Below, piece by piece: positions 1 to 7,566 of a DNA stretch of 8,651 nucleotides; within the stretch, counting starts at the first letter, position 1; each line of letters starts with the position of its first letter. Position numbers and translations under genes: made by a program. The DNA comes from Candidatus Omnitrophota bacterium (GTDB lineage: Bacteria; Omnitrophota; Gorgyraeia; 2-01-FULL-45-10): the NCBI GenBank assembly GCA_030691985.1, contig JAUYDB010000035.1, forward strand, positions 1 through 8,651, read 5' to 3'. The notes under the pieces are model-generated. The model was given only the letters and a program-made list of their open reading frames with translations, searched no databases and was not told where the DNA came from.

Positions 1-1
1 A

Positions 2-415
2 TGGAGCCGCAGAAATAGGTCCGCGCTCGTTAGGGTACCCCTCTATTATCCGGGTAAAGAGAAGGCCACAAGGTGTGAATTCAGGGCATGCGACCCCTCA
101 TGCAACCCTTATCTTACATTTGCGGCCATGCTCCACGCCGGATTAGAAGGCATAGAAAAGGGTTATAAAGCGCCAAAGCCGATGGATACGAATTTGTATC
201 ATTTGACCGATGCGGAACGGAAACAAAAAGGCATCGAAACCCTTCCGGGCTCGCTCGGGCATGCGATTTCAATAGCCGAAGACAGCGCGCTTGTGAAAAA
301 GATCCTCGGAGAGCATATCTTCCCGAGGTTTGTTGAGCTGAAGAAGAAGGAGTGGGATGAATACAGAATTCAAGTTCCGCAGTTTGAACTTGATAAATAT
401 CTTTCAGTCCTGTAA
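2..415 (+). CDS. glnA: Glutamine synthetase type I, C-terminal part (partial, cut by left edge)
   Basis: This is the last 137 residues of glutamine synthetase, the cytoplasmic dodecamer that makes glutamine from glutamate, ammonia and ATP. The visible part begins W-S-R-R-N-R-S and continues into T-R-C-E-F-R-A-C-D-P-S-C-N-P-Y-L. By family knowledge the Glu of 'CEFR' is a metal ligand (Glu357 in Salmonella) and the following Arg binds substrate glutamate (Arg359). The segment A-A-M-L-H-A-G-L-E-G-I and the ending W-D-E-Y-R-I-Q-V-P-Q-F are typical of GSI. The tyrosine in N-L-Y-H-L-T-D lies where GSI-beta enzymes are adenylylated, but the surrounding residues and the tail resemble the alpha type of archaea, Thermotoga and Bacillus, so adenylylation control is doubtful. 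The frame is open to the left edge and ends at TAA. gltB starts 70 bases downstream with no convincing terminator between, so co-transcription with gltBD is likely. The gene's start and promoter lie outside the window. Confidence 0.95.
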   Translation, partial: WSRRNRSALVRVPLYYPGKEKATRCEFRACDPSCNPYLTFAAMLHAGLEGIEKGYKAPKPMDTNLYHLTDAERKQKGIETLPGSLGHAISIAEDSALVKKILGEHIFPRFVELKKKEWDEYRIQVPQFELDKYLSVL

Positions 416-485
416 CGAATTGAAAGGCCTCTCCGCTTAAAAAGTGTTTTTTTATAGTCGAATGCACAAAATTTGGGCACAAAAA

Positions 486-3400
486 ATGAAATACTCGCAT
501 TTTCCCTTAAAACAAGGATTGTATGATCCCCGGTTTGAGCATGATTCCTGCGGCGCGGGGTTTGTCTGCGATATAAAAGGAAGGCCTTCGAACGATATCG
601 TAAAGAAAGGCCTTGAAGTTTTAAGAAGGATGTCTCATCGCGGAGCGACAGGCGCGGATCCGAAAACGGGCGACGGGGCGGGACTTCTCATACAAATCCC
701 GCATGAGTTTTTCCTTAAAGCCTGCCGCAAGAGCGGAGTAATCCTCCCCGAAAGAGGCCATTACGGGACAGGACTCATATTTTTACCGACTGACCCGGCA
801 GAAAAAGAATTCTGTAAAAAAATATTTAAAAAGCTCGCGGAAGAAGAGGGGCAGGTTATGTTGGGCTGGCGGGTGGCGCCGGTTGACGATTCCGAAATAG
901 GCAAAACTGCCAGAGAAACCAAGCCGTCTATCGAACAGGTATTCATAGGAAGGTCCGGCGATATAAAGGAAGAAATAGAATTTGAAAGAAGGCTCTATAT
1001 CATAAGGAAAAGGATAGAGTCCTCTATCCTTTCATCGAGGCTTAAAAAAAAGAGCTCTTTTTATATTACGAATATATCTTGCAGGACATTTTCGTACAAA
1101 GGGCTTCTGATGCCGTCTCAGCTTGGCGGATTTTTCGCGGATCTGAAAGATGAAGACTTGAAGAGCGCTATATGCCTTGTCCATTCCCGTTACAGCACAA
1201 ACACATTCCCGACATGGGACCTCGCGCAGCCTTTCAGGTTTCTTGCCCATAACGGGGAGATAAATACGCTTCGCGGAAATATAAATTGGATGAGAGCGAG
1301 AGAGGGCCTCTTGGAAAGCCCGTATTTTGGAAAAAAAATAGATGAGATCAAACCGGTTATCATGCCCGGCGGGAGCGATTCCGCGGCTATCGACAACATA
1401 TTCGAACTGTTGGTCCTTGCGGGCCGTTCCCTTACCGAAGCCGTGACCATGCTGATACCTATGGCATGGGAAAAGGACGATTCTTTCGGGAAAGGCTTGA
1501 GAGACTTTTATCTCTACCGGGCCTGTCTTATGGAACCCTGGGACGGCCCCGCGGCAATCGCCTTCACAGACGGAAAACGCGTAGGGGCTATCCTCGACAG
1601 AAATGGCTTGCGGCCAGCAAGATATGTGATAACAAAAAACGACCTTATCGTTATGGCCTCTGAAGCCGGGGTTTTGGATATTACACCCGGCGATATCCTG
1701 ATATCCGGCAGGCTCGAACCCGGCAAAATATTATTCATAGATACCGAAGAGAAAAGGATAATTAAAGATGAAGAGATTAAAATAGCGCTCTCCGCAGCGC
1801 ATCCCTATGATAAATGGATAGAAAAATCCATGGTAAATCTGGACGATTTGCCGCCGGTTAAAGCTTATAAAAGATACGACGACGATATCTTGATTTTACT
1901 GAAAGCGTTCGGATATACCCGCGAAGACCTTAAGTTCATAGTGAAACCTATGGCCGAGAAGGCAAATGAACCAATCGGCTCTATGGGCAATGATACGCCG
2001 CATGCGGTATTATCCGAAAGGCCGCAGCTTATTTATAGCTACTTTAAACAGCTATTTGCGCAAGTTACAAATCCGGCCATAGACCCGATAAGGGAAGAGA
2101 TCGTTATGAGTATGGAAAGCTATGTCGGCCCACAGAAAAATATACTTGAAGATATGCCTGATCACTGCCACAGGTTATTGGTAAAGGACCCTATCCTTAC
2201 AGATGAAGATTTGGGGAAGATACGGAATATCTCTGTTAACGGTTTCCGGACGAAAACAATCTCTACGCTATTCAAAATTTCAGATGAAAAAGGTTTTACA
2301 AAAGCGCTTGCCAGAATCTGCCGTGAGGCTGCCGCCGCTATAAAGAATGGATACTCATTTATAATATTGAGCGACAGAAACACGGATAGCGCCAACGCCG
2401 CCCTCCCCGCCCTGCTTGCGGTAGGGGCTCTTCACCATAGCCTGGTGCGGAATTCCACAAGAACCCGTATAGGCATTATAGTCGAGAGCGCTGAGCCCAG
2501 AGAAGTTCACCACTTTGCTTTACTTTTCGGATACGGGGCAGATTGCGTCAATCCTTATTTTGCTTATAGGGTTATCGGACATATGGTAAGAGAGGGCGAA
2601 TTGGAGCTAAAAACAGAAATGGCGCGCGAAAACTATAAAAAAGCGGCCAGTAAAGGGGTATTAAAAATACTTTCTAAGATGGGAATATCGACATTACAAA
2701 GTTATCGCGGCGCTCAGGCTTTTGAAGCGCTCGGTTTAAGCGATGAAGTCATGGAGAAATGTTTCACCGGGACGCCTTCGCGCATAGGCGGCGCCGGATT
2801 CGGCGTGATCGCCGAGGAAACTTTGTTGCGTCATAAGGAGGCATACCCCGATAGGGGTGAAAATTTTAACCCGAATATAGCTGCCGGAGGAGTCTATCAG
2901 TGGAAAAAGGACGGCGAATATCATCTGTGGAATCCCGAGTCCATAGCGCTGCTGCAGGATTCTGTAAGGAGCGGCGACTATCGGAAATATAAAGAATTCG
3001 CCCGGCTGATAAACGACCAGACAGGCCGCCCCGCTACGCTGCGGAGTCTTTTTCAATTTACCGAGGGCAAGGCGATCCCGATAGAGGAGGTTGAGTCAGC
3101 GGAGAGAATAATTAAAAGGTTCGTGACGGGCGCCATGAGCTTTGGCTCAATAAGCAAGGCGGCGCATGAGACGCTGGCTATCGCCATGAACAGGATGGGG
3201 GCGCAATCCAATACGGGGGAAGGCGGAGAAGATCCCGCGCGTTTTACCCCGCTGGCAAACGGGGATTCCAAAAGAAGCGCGATAAAACAGGTAGCGTCAG
3301 GCAGGTTCGGCGTTACGATAAATTATCTCGTTAACGCCGATGAACTGCAGATAAAGATCGCGCAGGGCGCAAAGCCGGGCGAGGGAGGGCAGCTTCCCGG

Positions 3401-5018
3401 TTATAAGGTGAGCGAGATAATAGCGAAGACCAGATATACGACACCCGGCGTTACTCTGATTTCGCCCCCGCCCCATCATGATATATATTCCATAGAGGAC
3501 CTGGCGCAGCTTATCTTTGATCTTAAAAATGCCAACCCCAGGGCCCGTATCAGTGTAAAGCTGGTATCAGAAATCGGCGTAGGCACTGTAGCTGCCGGTG
3601 TGGCAAAAAGCCGCGCCGACATGATACTGATTTCAGGAGGCGACGGCGGGACAGGCGCTTCCCCGCGAAGCTCTATCATGCACGCCGGCCTTCCGTGGGA
3701 ACTCGGGCTTTCTGAAGCGCACCAGACGCTGGTATTGAATGATCTGCGCTCCCGCGTCAGGCTTCAGACAGACGGACAGATGAGGACAGGGCGGGACGTC
3801 GCCATAGCGGCAATGCTGGGCGCGGAGGAGTACGGTTTTTGCACTTCAGCGCTTGTAGCCATGGGATGCGTCATGCTGAGGCATTGCCACCTCAATAACT
3901 GCGCAGTGGGAATAGCGACTCAGGACCGGATTTTGGAGGACAATTTCAGAGGCAAGGTCGAATACCTTATAAGGTATTTTCACTTCGTGGCCGAAGAGTT
4001 AAGAGAGATAATGGCGAACATGGGGGCGCCGACCGTCAATGATTTAATAGGACAGACGGATCGTCTTAAGATAAATAGTAAAGTTGTGCCCTGGAAGGCA
4101 AAGGGGATAGACTATTCCAAAATTCTTTATAAGCCAGCCGTTTCAGAGAATGTCGGCATATTCTGTCAGGTAAAGCAGGATCATGCAATCGGCGATGTCA
4201 TGGATGTTACCTTGATAAACTTAGCGGAGCCTGCCCTTAAAAGGGCCAAAGAGGTAAAGATCGATATGGCTATCGCGAACACTGATCGCGCTGTGGGAGC
4301 GATGCTTAGCGGCGAGGTCTCGAGGCGCTGCGGTGAAGACGGCCTTCAGAAAGATGCTATCCATTGCAAATTCAAAGGCATCGCCGGACAAAGCTTCGGC
4401 GCTTTTCTGGCGAAAGGAGTTACTTTTGAGCTTGAAGGGATGGCGAATGACTATGTAGGTAAAGGTATCTCAGGCGGGAAAATAATCATATATCCCAATA
4501 AGGAGTCAACTTATGAGCCATGCGAAAATATCATAATCGGAAATACGACTTTTTATGGCGCTATATCAGGCGAAGCTTACATAAATGGCATGGCCGGAGA
4601 GCGCTTCTGTGTCAGGAACTCAGGCCTTTACGCCGTTGTCGAAGGCGTCGGCGACCATGGCTGTGAATATATGACGGGCGGAAGGGTGATAGTCCTGGGA
4701 AAGACGGGCAGGAATTTCGCCGCCGGCATGTCCGGCGGGATAGCCTATGTGTATGATACGGAAAAAAACTTTAGAAACAAATACAATCCAGAGATGGTAA
4801 TCCTCGAAGAAACCAAAGAGGAGGACGAAAATATTATAAAACATTTGTTGAGCAGCCATTATCAATATACACAAAGCGCTCAGGCCGCAAAAGTGTTGAA
4901 AAGTTTTAAAGAAGAGATTAAGCATTTTGTGAAGATAATACCCGTCGAATATAAACGCGTTTTAGAAGGCAGGGGAACAGAGGAAAGATTGGAATCGGCG
5001 GAGGTGTCGGATGGGTGA
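486..5018 (+). CDS. gltB: Glutamate synthase (NADPH), large alpha subunit
   Basis: The large subunit of GOGAT hydrolyses glutamine, channels the ammonia and forms glutamate from 2-oxoglutarate on FMN. The 1510 residues match full-length family members. Domains in order: a class II glutaminase domain (about 22-430) with catalytic Cys22 in D-S-C-G-A-G-F, H233-S-R-Y-S-T-N-T-F-P-T-W, H255-N-G-E-I-N and R372-N-G-L-R-P-A-R-Y; a central domain (about 460-780); an FMN/synthase domain (about 800-1190) with V-T-G-A-M-S-F-G-S near 880 and K957-I-A-Q-G-A-K963-P-G-E-G-G for 2-oxoglutarate; the three 3Fe-4S cysteines C1128, C1134 and C1139; and a GXGXG beta-helix domain (about 1258-1450). ATG 486 was chosen because it leaves a 21-residue propeptide containing G-L-Y-D-P-R-F-E-H-D-S before Cys22, normal for family members that are cleaved to expose the N-terminal Cys. 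A GTG at 444 and an ATG at 462 are in frame, but neither has a Shine-Dalgarno sequence at good spacing; ATG 486 has only a weak GGG 8 bases upstream. The gltD neighbour argues for an NADPH-type rather than a ferredoxin-type enzyme. Confidence 0.96.
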   Translation: MKYSHFPLKQGLYDPRFEHDSCGAGFVCDIKGRPSNDIVKKGLEVLRRMSHRGATGADPKTGDGAGLLIQIPHEFFLKACRKSGVILPERGHYGTGLIFLPTDPAEKEFCKKIFKKLAEEEGQVMLGWRVAPVDDSEIGKTARETKPSIEQVFIGRSGDIKEEIEFERRLYIIRKRIESSILSSRLKKKSSFYITNISCRTFSYKGLLMPSQLGGFFADLKDEDLKSAICLVHSRYSTNTFPTWDLAQPFRFLAHNGEINTLRGNINWMRAREGLLESPYFGKKIDEIKPVIMPGGSDSAAIDNIFELLVLAGRSLTEAVTMLIPMAWEKDDSFGKGLRDFYLYRACLMEPWDGPAAIAFTDGKRVGAILDRNGLRPARYVITKNDLIVMASEAGVLDITPGDILISGRLEPGKILFIDTEEKRIIKDEEIKIALSAAHPYDKWIEKSMVNLDDLPPVKAYKRYDDDILILLKAFGYTREDLKFIVKPMAEKANEPIGSMGNDTPHAVLSERPQLIYSYFKQLFAQVTNPAIDPIREEIVMSMESYVGPQKNILEDMPDHCHRLLVKDPILTDEDLGKIRNISVNGFRTKTISTLFKISDEKGFTKALARICREAAAAIKNGYSFIILSDRNTDSANAALPALLAVGALHHSLVRNSTRTRIGIIVESAEPREVHHFALLFGYGADCVNPYFAYRVIGHMVREGELELKTEMARENYKKAASKGVLKILSKMGISTLQSYRGAQAFEALGLSDEVMEKCFTGTPSRIGGAGFGVIAEETLLRHKEAYPDRGENFNPNIAAGGVYQWKKDGEYHLWNPESIALLQDSVRSGDYRKYKEFARLINDQTGRPATLRSLFQFTEGKAIPIEEVESAERIIKRFVTGAMSFGSISKAAHETLAIAMNRMGAQSNTGEGGEDPARFTPLANGDSKRSAIKQVASGRFGVTINYLVNADELQIKIAQGAKPGEGGQLPGYKVSEIIAKTRYTTPGVTLISPPPHHDIYSIEDLAQLIFDLKNANPRARISVKLVSEIGVGTVAAGVAKSRADMILISGGDGGTGASPRSSIMHAGLPWELGLSEAHQTLVLNDLRSRVRLQTDGQMRTGRDVAIAAMLGAEEYGFCTSALVAMGCVMLRHCHLNNCAVGIATQDRILEDNFRGKVEYLIRYFHFVAEELREIMANMGAPTVNDLIGQTDRLKINSKVVPWKAKGIDYSKILYKPAVSENVGIFCQVKQDHAIGDVMDVTLINLAEPALKRAKEVKIDMAIANTDRAVGAMLSGEVSRRCGEDGLQKDAIHCKFKGIAGQSFGAFLAKGVTFELEGMANDYVGKGISGGKIIIYPNKESTYEPCENIIIGNTTFYGAISGEAYINGMAGERFCVRNSGLYAVVEGVGDHGCEYMTGGRVIVLGKTGRNFAAGMSGGIAYVYDTEKNFRNKYNPEMVILEETKEEDENIIKHLLSSHYQYTQSAQAAKVLKSFKEEIKHFVKIIPVEYKRVLEGRGTEERLESAEVSDG

Positions 5019-6453
5019 TCCAAAAGGTTTTCTAAAATATAAGAGACAAGCTGCTTCTTACAGGCCTGTGTGCGAGCGCGTAAAAGATTATAACCCCGTT
5101 TTCACTCGCCGTTCAAATAAAGAATCCCAAGAGCAGGCCTCGAGGTGCATGGATTGCGGGACTCCTTTCTGCCATTGGGGTTGTCCTATCGGCAGCTGCA
5201 TTCCCGAATGGAACGATCTCGTATTTACAGGCCAATGGAGAAAGGCTTTCGAACTGTTAGACCAAGCGAATAATTTTCCTGAAATTACAGCCAGGATATG
5301 TCCGGCACAGTGCGAATATGCATGCGTTTTAGGCATAAATGACGACCCGGTGACTATAAGGGAAAATGAACTTGCGATAGTTGAACATGCTTTTGAAATG
5401 GGTTTTATAAGGCTTCATCTGCCGCATACCCGCACGGGTAAGAAAGCCGCCATTATAGGCTCGGGGCCAACCGGGTTGTCCTGTGCCTCGCAGTTAAATA
5501 AAGCGGGCCATGAAGTTACAGTCTTTGAGCGCGATGACAGGGCCGGGGGCCTGCTTCGTTACGGTATACCCGATTTTAAACTGGAAAAATGGGTTGTGGA
5601 CAGGCGCGTTAATATTTTGGCCGACGAAGGTATTAAGTTCAGAACGGGTGTTAATGTCGGAGACGATTATTCGGTTTCCAAGCTGCTTAAAAATTTTGAC
5701 GCTATTTGCCTTGCGGGAGGATCGCGTATTCCGCGAGATTTGAATATAGAAGGCAGAGAATCGAAAGGCATATATTTTGCGATGGATTATCTTGTTCAAG
5801 CTAATAGAAGGGCAGCCGGCGAAACAATCCCCCGCAATAAATTAATCGATGCCGGCGGTAAGAAGGTACTGGTGATAGGAGGCGGCGATACCGGTTCCGA
5901 CTGTGTGGGAACCGCTAATAGACAAGGCGCTTCAGGCATCGTTCAGATAGAGCTTCTTCCCAAACCTCCGGAATGCCGAACCGCTGAGTATCCGTGGCCG
6001 AGCTACCCCATGGTGTTGAAAACTTCCACAAGTCACGAGGAGGGCGCGGTCGAGCGAAAATGGTCGGTTTTGACAAAGAAATTTATAGGAAAAAGCGGAA
6101 CGGTCAAAAAGATGCTATGCGCGCAGGTTGAATTTTCTAAGCCGCCCGGCAAAACGCGTTCAATAATGAGGGAAATACCGGGAAGCGAGTTTGAAATAGA
6201 AGCGGATTTAGTGATACTCGCGATAGGTTTTATCGGTCCTGAAAAGAAAGGCATTATAGAAGAGCTGGGTTTGGCCCTGGACGGCCGCGGTAATATACAA
6301 ACCGACAGCTCTTTTATGGCCTCCAGAAAAGGCGTCTTCAGCGCAGGCGATATGAGAAAGGGGCAGTCCCTTGCGGCCTGGGCAATTTCCGACGGCCGCC
6401 GAGCCGCCCATTATATCGACAGCTATCTTATGGGGAGTACACGCTTGCCATAA
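5011..6453 (+). CDS. gltD: Glutamate synthase, small beta subunit (FAD, 4Fe-4S)
   Basis: GltD oxidises NAD(P)H on FAD and passes electrons through iron-sulfur clusters to FMN in GltB. The 480-residue length is typical. The N-terminal Fe-S part has C46-x2-C49-x4-C54-x3-C58 and a second set C97, C101, C105 in I-C-P-A-Q-C-E-Y-A-C. The segment P-E-W-N-D-L-V and N-N-F-P-E-I-T are family hallmarks. FAD binds at the Rossmann motif G150-S-G-P-T-G and NAD(P)H at G290-G-G-D-T-G. The C-terminal part has A-G-D-M-R-K-G-Q-S-L-A-A-W-A-I and ends with the usual Y-L-M-G-S-T-R-L-P. An additional cysteine, C63, sits just after the first cluster motif. The start overlaps the gltB stop by 8 bases, and GGAGG at 5000-5004 inside gltB lies 6 bases before the ATG, so the subunits are translationally linked and made together. 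No missing residue or frameshift is visible. Confidence 0.96.
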   Translation: MGDPKGFLKYKRQAASYRPVCERVKDYNPVFTRRSNKESQEQASRCMDCGTPFCHWGCPIGSCIPEWNDLVFTGQWRKAFELLDQANNFPEITARICPAQCEYACVLGINDDPVTIRENELAIVEHAFEMGFIRLHLPHTRTGKKAAIIGSGPTGLSCASQLNKAGHEVTVFERDDRAGGLLRYGIPDFKLEKWVVDRRVNILADEGIKFRTGVNVGDDYSVSKLLKNFDAICLAGGSRIPRDLNIEGRESKGIYFAMDYLVQANRRAAGETIPRNKLIDAGGKKVLVIGGGDTGSDCVGTANRQGASGIVQIELLPKPPECRTAEYPWPSYPMVLKTSTSHEEGAVERKWSVLTKKFIGKSGTVKKMLCAQVEFSKPPGKTRSIMREIPGSEFEIEADLVILAIGFIGPEKKGIIEELGLALDGRGNIQTDSSFMASRKGVFSAGDMRKGQSLAAWAISDGRRAAHYIDSYLMGSTRLP

Positions 6454-6509
6454 AATGGGGTCAGACCCATTCAAGGCTTAATAGACGCGTTGGGTCAGAC
6501 CCCATTTTC
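6452..6509 (+). terminator. Possible transcription stop after gltD formed by repeat units A and B
   Basis: Transcripts leaving gltD can fold 6452-6469 against 6490-6507, a stem of up to 17 pairs with one A-A mismatch, ending in CCCCATTTT. The location immediately after the stop codon suits 3'-end protection or termination of a glnA-gltBD message. However, the T run is only four bases and belongs to the stem, so efficient intrinsic termination is uncertain. An RNA-stabilising hairpin is an equally good reading. Confidence 0.4.
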
Positions 6510-6565
6510 CAATAGACGCGTTGGGTCAGACACCATTTTCTAACAGACCCCACTTCAAGGCATTT
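6452..6565. repeat. REP-like cluster of GGGTCAGACCC inverted and tandem repeats
   Basis: Four related units follow gltD directly, the first overlapping its stop codon. Unit A (6452-6469, AAAATGGGGTCAGACCCA) is the inverted copy of part of unit B (6490-6507), with one central mismatch and a loop of about 20 bases. Units B (6480-6510) and C (6511-6541) are a 31-base tandem direct repeat differing at two positions; both begin AATAGACGCGT. A fourth piece (6544-6561, CAGACCCCACTTCAAGGC) repeats the CAGACCC..TTCAAGGC of unit A (6462-6477). Such GGGTCAGACCC palindromes resemble REP/BIME-type intergenic elements or ends of small IS200-like elements; that relation is from memory, not from a search. 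No transposase gene is in the window. Confidence 0.75.
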
Positions 6566-6582
6566 CAGAGAAAATTTAGGGG

Positions 6583-6615
6583 TTACCAAAAGGGTATTAT
6601 TTTTACTTATATAAT
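6583..6615 (+). promoter_or_regulatory. AT-rich promoter candidate for the ANTAR operon (weak)
   Basis: TATAAT at 6610-6615 matches the sigma-70 -10 consensus exactly. It lies in an AT-rich stretch just before the hairpin leader, where a start site would be expected. The only -35-like hexamer, TTACCA at 6583-6588, is 21 bases away, too far for a standard promoter; paired with TTATAT at 6607-6612 the spacer would be 18. No sigma-54 GG/GC pair at the right distance was found here. Confidence 0.3.
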
Positions 6616-6638
6616 ATAGAGGTATTGGGTTTAAGCAT

Positions 6639-6720
6639 AGGCACAACGTAAGTGCTTTTGGTGAACGAAGGCGTTCTTGGCTCGAGTTTTATCGAAGGGC
6701 TCAAAAGAACGTCTTTTTTA
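6639..6720 (+). promoter_or_regulatory. Candidate ANTAR-responsive antitermination leader (two hairpins overlapping a terminator)
   Basis: Two small hairpins precede a terminator. P1 pairs AGGCAC (6639-6644) with GTGCTT (6652-6657) around a 7-base loop AACGTAA. P2 pairs GAACG (6663-6667) with CGTTC (6672-6676) around AAGG; it can also be drawn as GAAC/GTTC with a 6-base loop. P2 uses 6672-6676, which are also needed for the 5' arm of the terminator (6670-6678), so the two folds exclude each other. ANTAR proteins are known to bind paired small stem-loops with six-base loops having A at position 1 and G at position 4, stabilising the second stem so the terminator cannot form. P1 has A and G at those positions but one extra loop base, and P2's loop does not match fully. 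The next gene encodes an ANTAR protein, which strongly supports the reading. Confidence 0.6.
6670..6719 (+). terminator. Intrinsic terminator in the leader of the ANTAR operon
   Basis: GGCGTTCTT (6670-6678) pairs with AAGAACGTC (6705-6713), nine pairs including one G-T, enclosing a 26-base loop that may hold a minor TCGA/TCGA hairpin. Six T residues follow at 6714-6719. It lies about 130 bases before the next start codon, so it would stop transcripts before the GAF-ANTAR gene unless relieved. It is separate from the gltD repeats over 100 bases upstream. Confidence 0.65.
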
Positions 6721-6731
6721 TTTATAAGGGT

Positions 6732-6792
6732 AAAATGGGGGCACTTATTTTTTATCAATAAAAACTGCATAAAAATGGGTGTCCCCCACTTT
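6732..6792. repeat. Second intergenic inverted repeat (GGGGG-CAC / GTG-CCCCC type)
   Basis: The left arm 6732-6753 begins AAAATGGGGGCACTTA. The right arm 6771-6792, read on the other strand, begins AAAGTGGGGGACACCCA. The arms are about 22 bases each, with three mismatches, one gap and a 17-base AT-rich loop. It is a different sequence family from the GGGTCAGACCC cluster. It falls between the leader terminator and the Shine-Dalgarno sequence of the ANTAR gene, so it would be in that gene's 5' untranslated RNA. It resembles a REP-like or MITE-like insertion, though a role in RNA folding is also possible. Confidence 0.6.
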
Positions 6793-6849
6793 AGGCGCCT
6801 TATATTTTTTTATCCGGCGGTGCTCAAAAATTAAGCAAGGAGAGTTTTT

Positions 6850-7554
6850 ATGAAACATTTAAATTATGAACAACAGATAAAAGCCTTATCCAAGATAAGT
6901 AAAGCTATTGCCTCGGACTTGTATTTAGAGGATATCCTTCGTCTCATTGTAGCCGTCACAGCTCAGGTTATGGGATCGAATATATGCTCCCTCATGCTCT
7001 TGGATGAGAAGACGAAAGAGCTCGTAATTCGAGCCACTCAGAGTATAAGCGAAGAATACAACAAAAAACCATCGTTGAAAATAGGGGAAGGCATCGCAGG
7101 CAAAGTGGTGAAGGAGAATAATCCTATAGCGATTAAGGATGTCGCGAAAGAGAGCGAGTATAAATACGGAGACATCGCGAAGAAGGAAGGGCTCAAATCG
7201 CTTCTGTGCGTCCCGCTGGCGATAAAAGATAAAGTGATAGGCGTAATCAATTGCTACACTCCGGAGCCGCACGATTTTACAGAAACCGAAATAGACGTCC
7301 TCACCTCAATAGCGAGCCAGGCAGCGATAGCCATAGAAAACACGGAACTTATGGTAAAAGGCCGGGTGATACAGGAAGAACTCGAGGCGCGTAAAAGAAT
7401 TGAACGGGCCAAGGGCATTCTCATAAAGAACGAAGGATTATCAGAAGAAGAGGCCTATCTCAAGCTTCAGAAGTATAGCATGAATAACCGCAAGTCGATG
7501 AGAGAAGTTGCCGAGGCCATAATAACGGCTCAAGACATGAAAAAATCGAAATAG
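6850..7554 (+). CDS. GAF-ANTAR domain RNA-binding transcription antiterminator
   Basis: A 234-residue cytoplasmic regulator. Residues about 15-165 form a GAF domain, seen in S-L-M-L-L-D-E, G-E-G-I-A-G-K-V-V and S-L-L-C-V-P-L, ending with I-A-S-Q-A-A-I-A-I-E-N. By family knowledge this binds a small ligand or senses a signal. A short helical linker follows, rich in Glu, Lys and Arg. Residues about 176-226 form an ANTAR domain: R-I-E-R-A-K188-G-I-L, then G196-L-S-E-E-E-A-Y-L-K-L, S-M-N and M-R-E-V-A-E-A-I-I. ANTAR proteins bind paired hairpins in nascent RNA and prevent termination, as NasR, AmiR and EutV do. The start is supported by AAGGAGAG (6837-6844) 5 bases before the ATG. It lies 12 bases from the fis-like gene and downstream of gltBD, suggesting control of nitrogen genes. 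The hairpin leader directly upstream suggests it acts on its own operon. The ligand of the GAF domain cannot be read from the sequence. Confidence 0.9.
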   Translation: MKHLNYEQQIKALSKISKAIASDLYLEDILRLIVAVTAQVMGSNICSLMLLDEKTKELVIRATQSISEEYNKKPSLKIGEGIAGKVVKENNPIAIKDVAKESEYKYGDIAKKEGLKSLLCVPLAIKDKVIGVINCYTPEPHDFTETEIDVLTSIASQAAIAIENTELMVKGRVIQEELEARKRIERAKGILIKNEGLSEEEAYLKLQKYSMNNRKSMREVAEAIITAQDMKKSK

Positions 7555-7566
7555 TTAATTTATTGT

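Noticed and set aside
444..485. Upstream starts for gltB at GTG 444 and ATG 462
   Set aside because: They add residues absent from the family's usual propeptide and have no well-placed Shine-Dalgarno sequence. ATG 486 gives a normal 21-residue propeptide before the catalytic Cys.
416..485. Promoter or terminator between glnA and gltB
   Set aside because: TTGAAA at 420-425 has no -10 at 16-18 bases, and the seven T's at 447-453 have no stable GC-rich stem before them. I see only a small GCACAAAA direct repeat (464-471 and 477-484), and the simplest reading is co-transcription.
6480..6541. Short repeats that might be read as a CRISPR array
   Set aside because: There are only two full 31-base copies, directly abutting with no spacers, and they belong to an inverted-repeat element; no cas gene is present.
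6461..6646. Minus-strand open frame across the repeat cluster
   Set aside because: Its protein is simply a translation of the repeats, and it has no supported start.
6628..6656. Sigma-54 promoter in the leader (GGCAC ... TGCT)
   Set aside because: The GG and GC are 14 bases apart instead of 12, and these bases form the P1 hairpin.
6793..6823. Possible additional hairpin GCGCC/GGTGC before the ANTAR ribosome site
   Set aside because: It has only five pairs including a G-T, with a large AT-rich loop; not distinguishable from chance.
6652..6834. Possible 60-residue coding frame before the ANTAR gene
   Set aside because: It begins with TTG without a ribosome site, runs through the terminator and the inverted repeat, and encodes a low-complexity sequence with no family resemblance.
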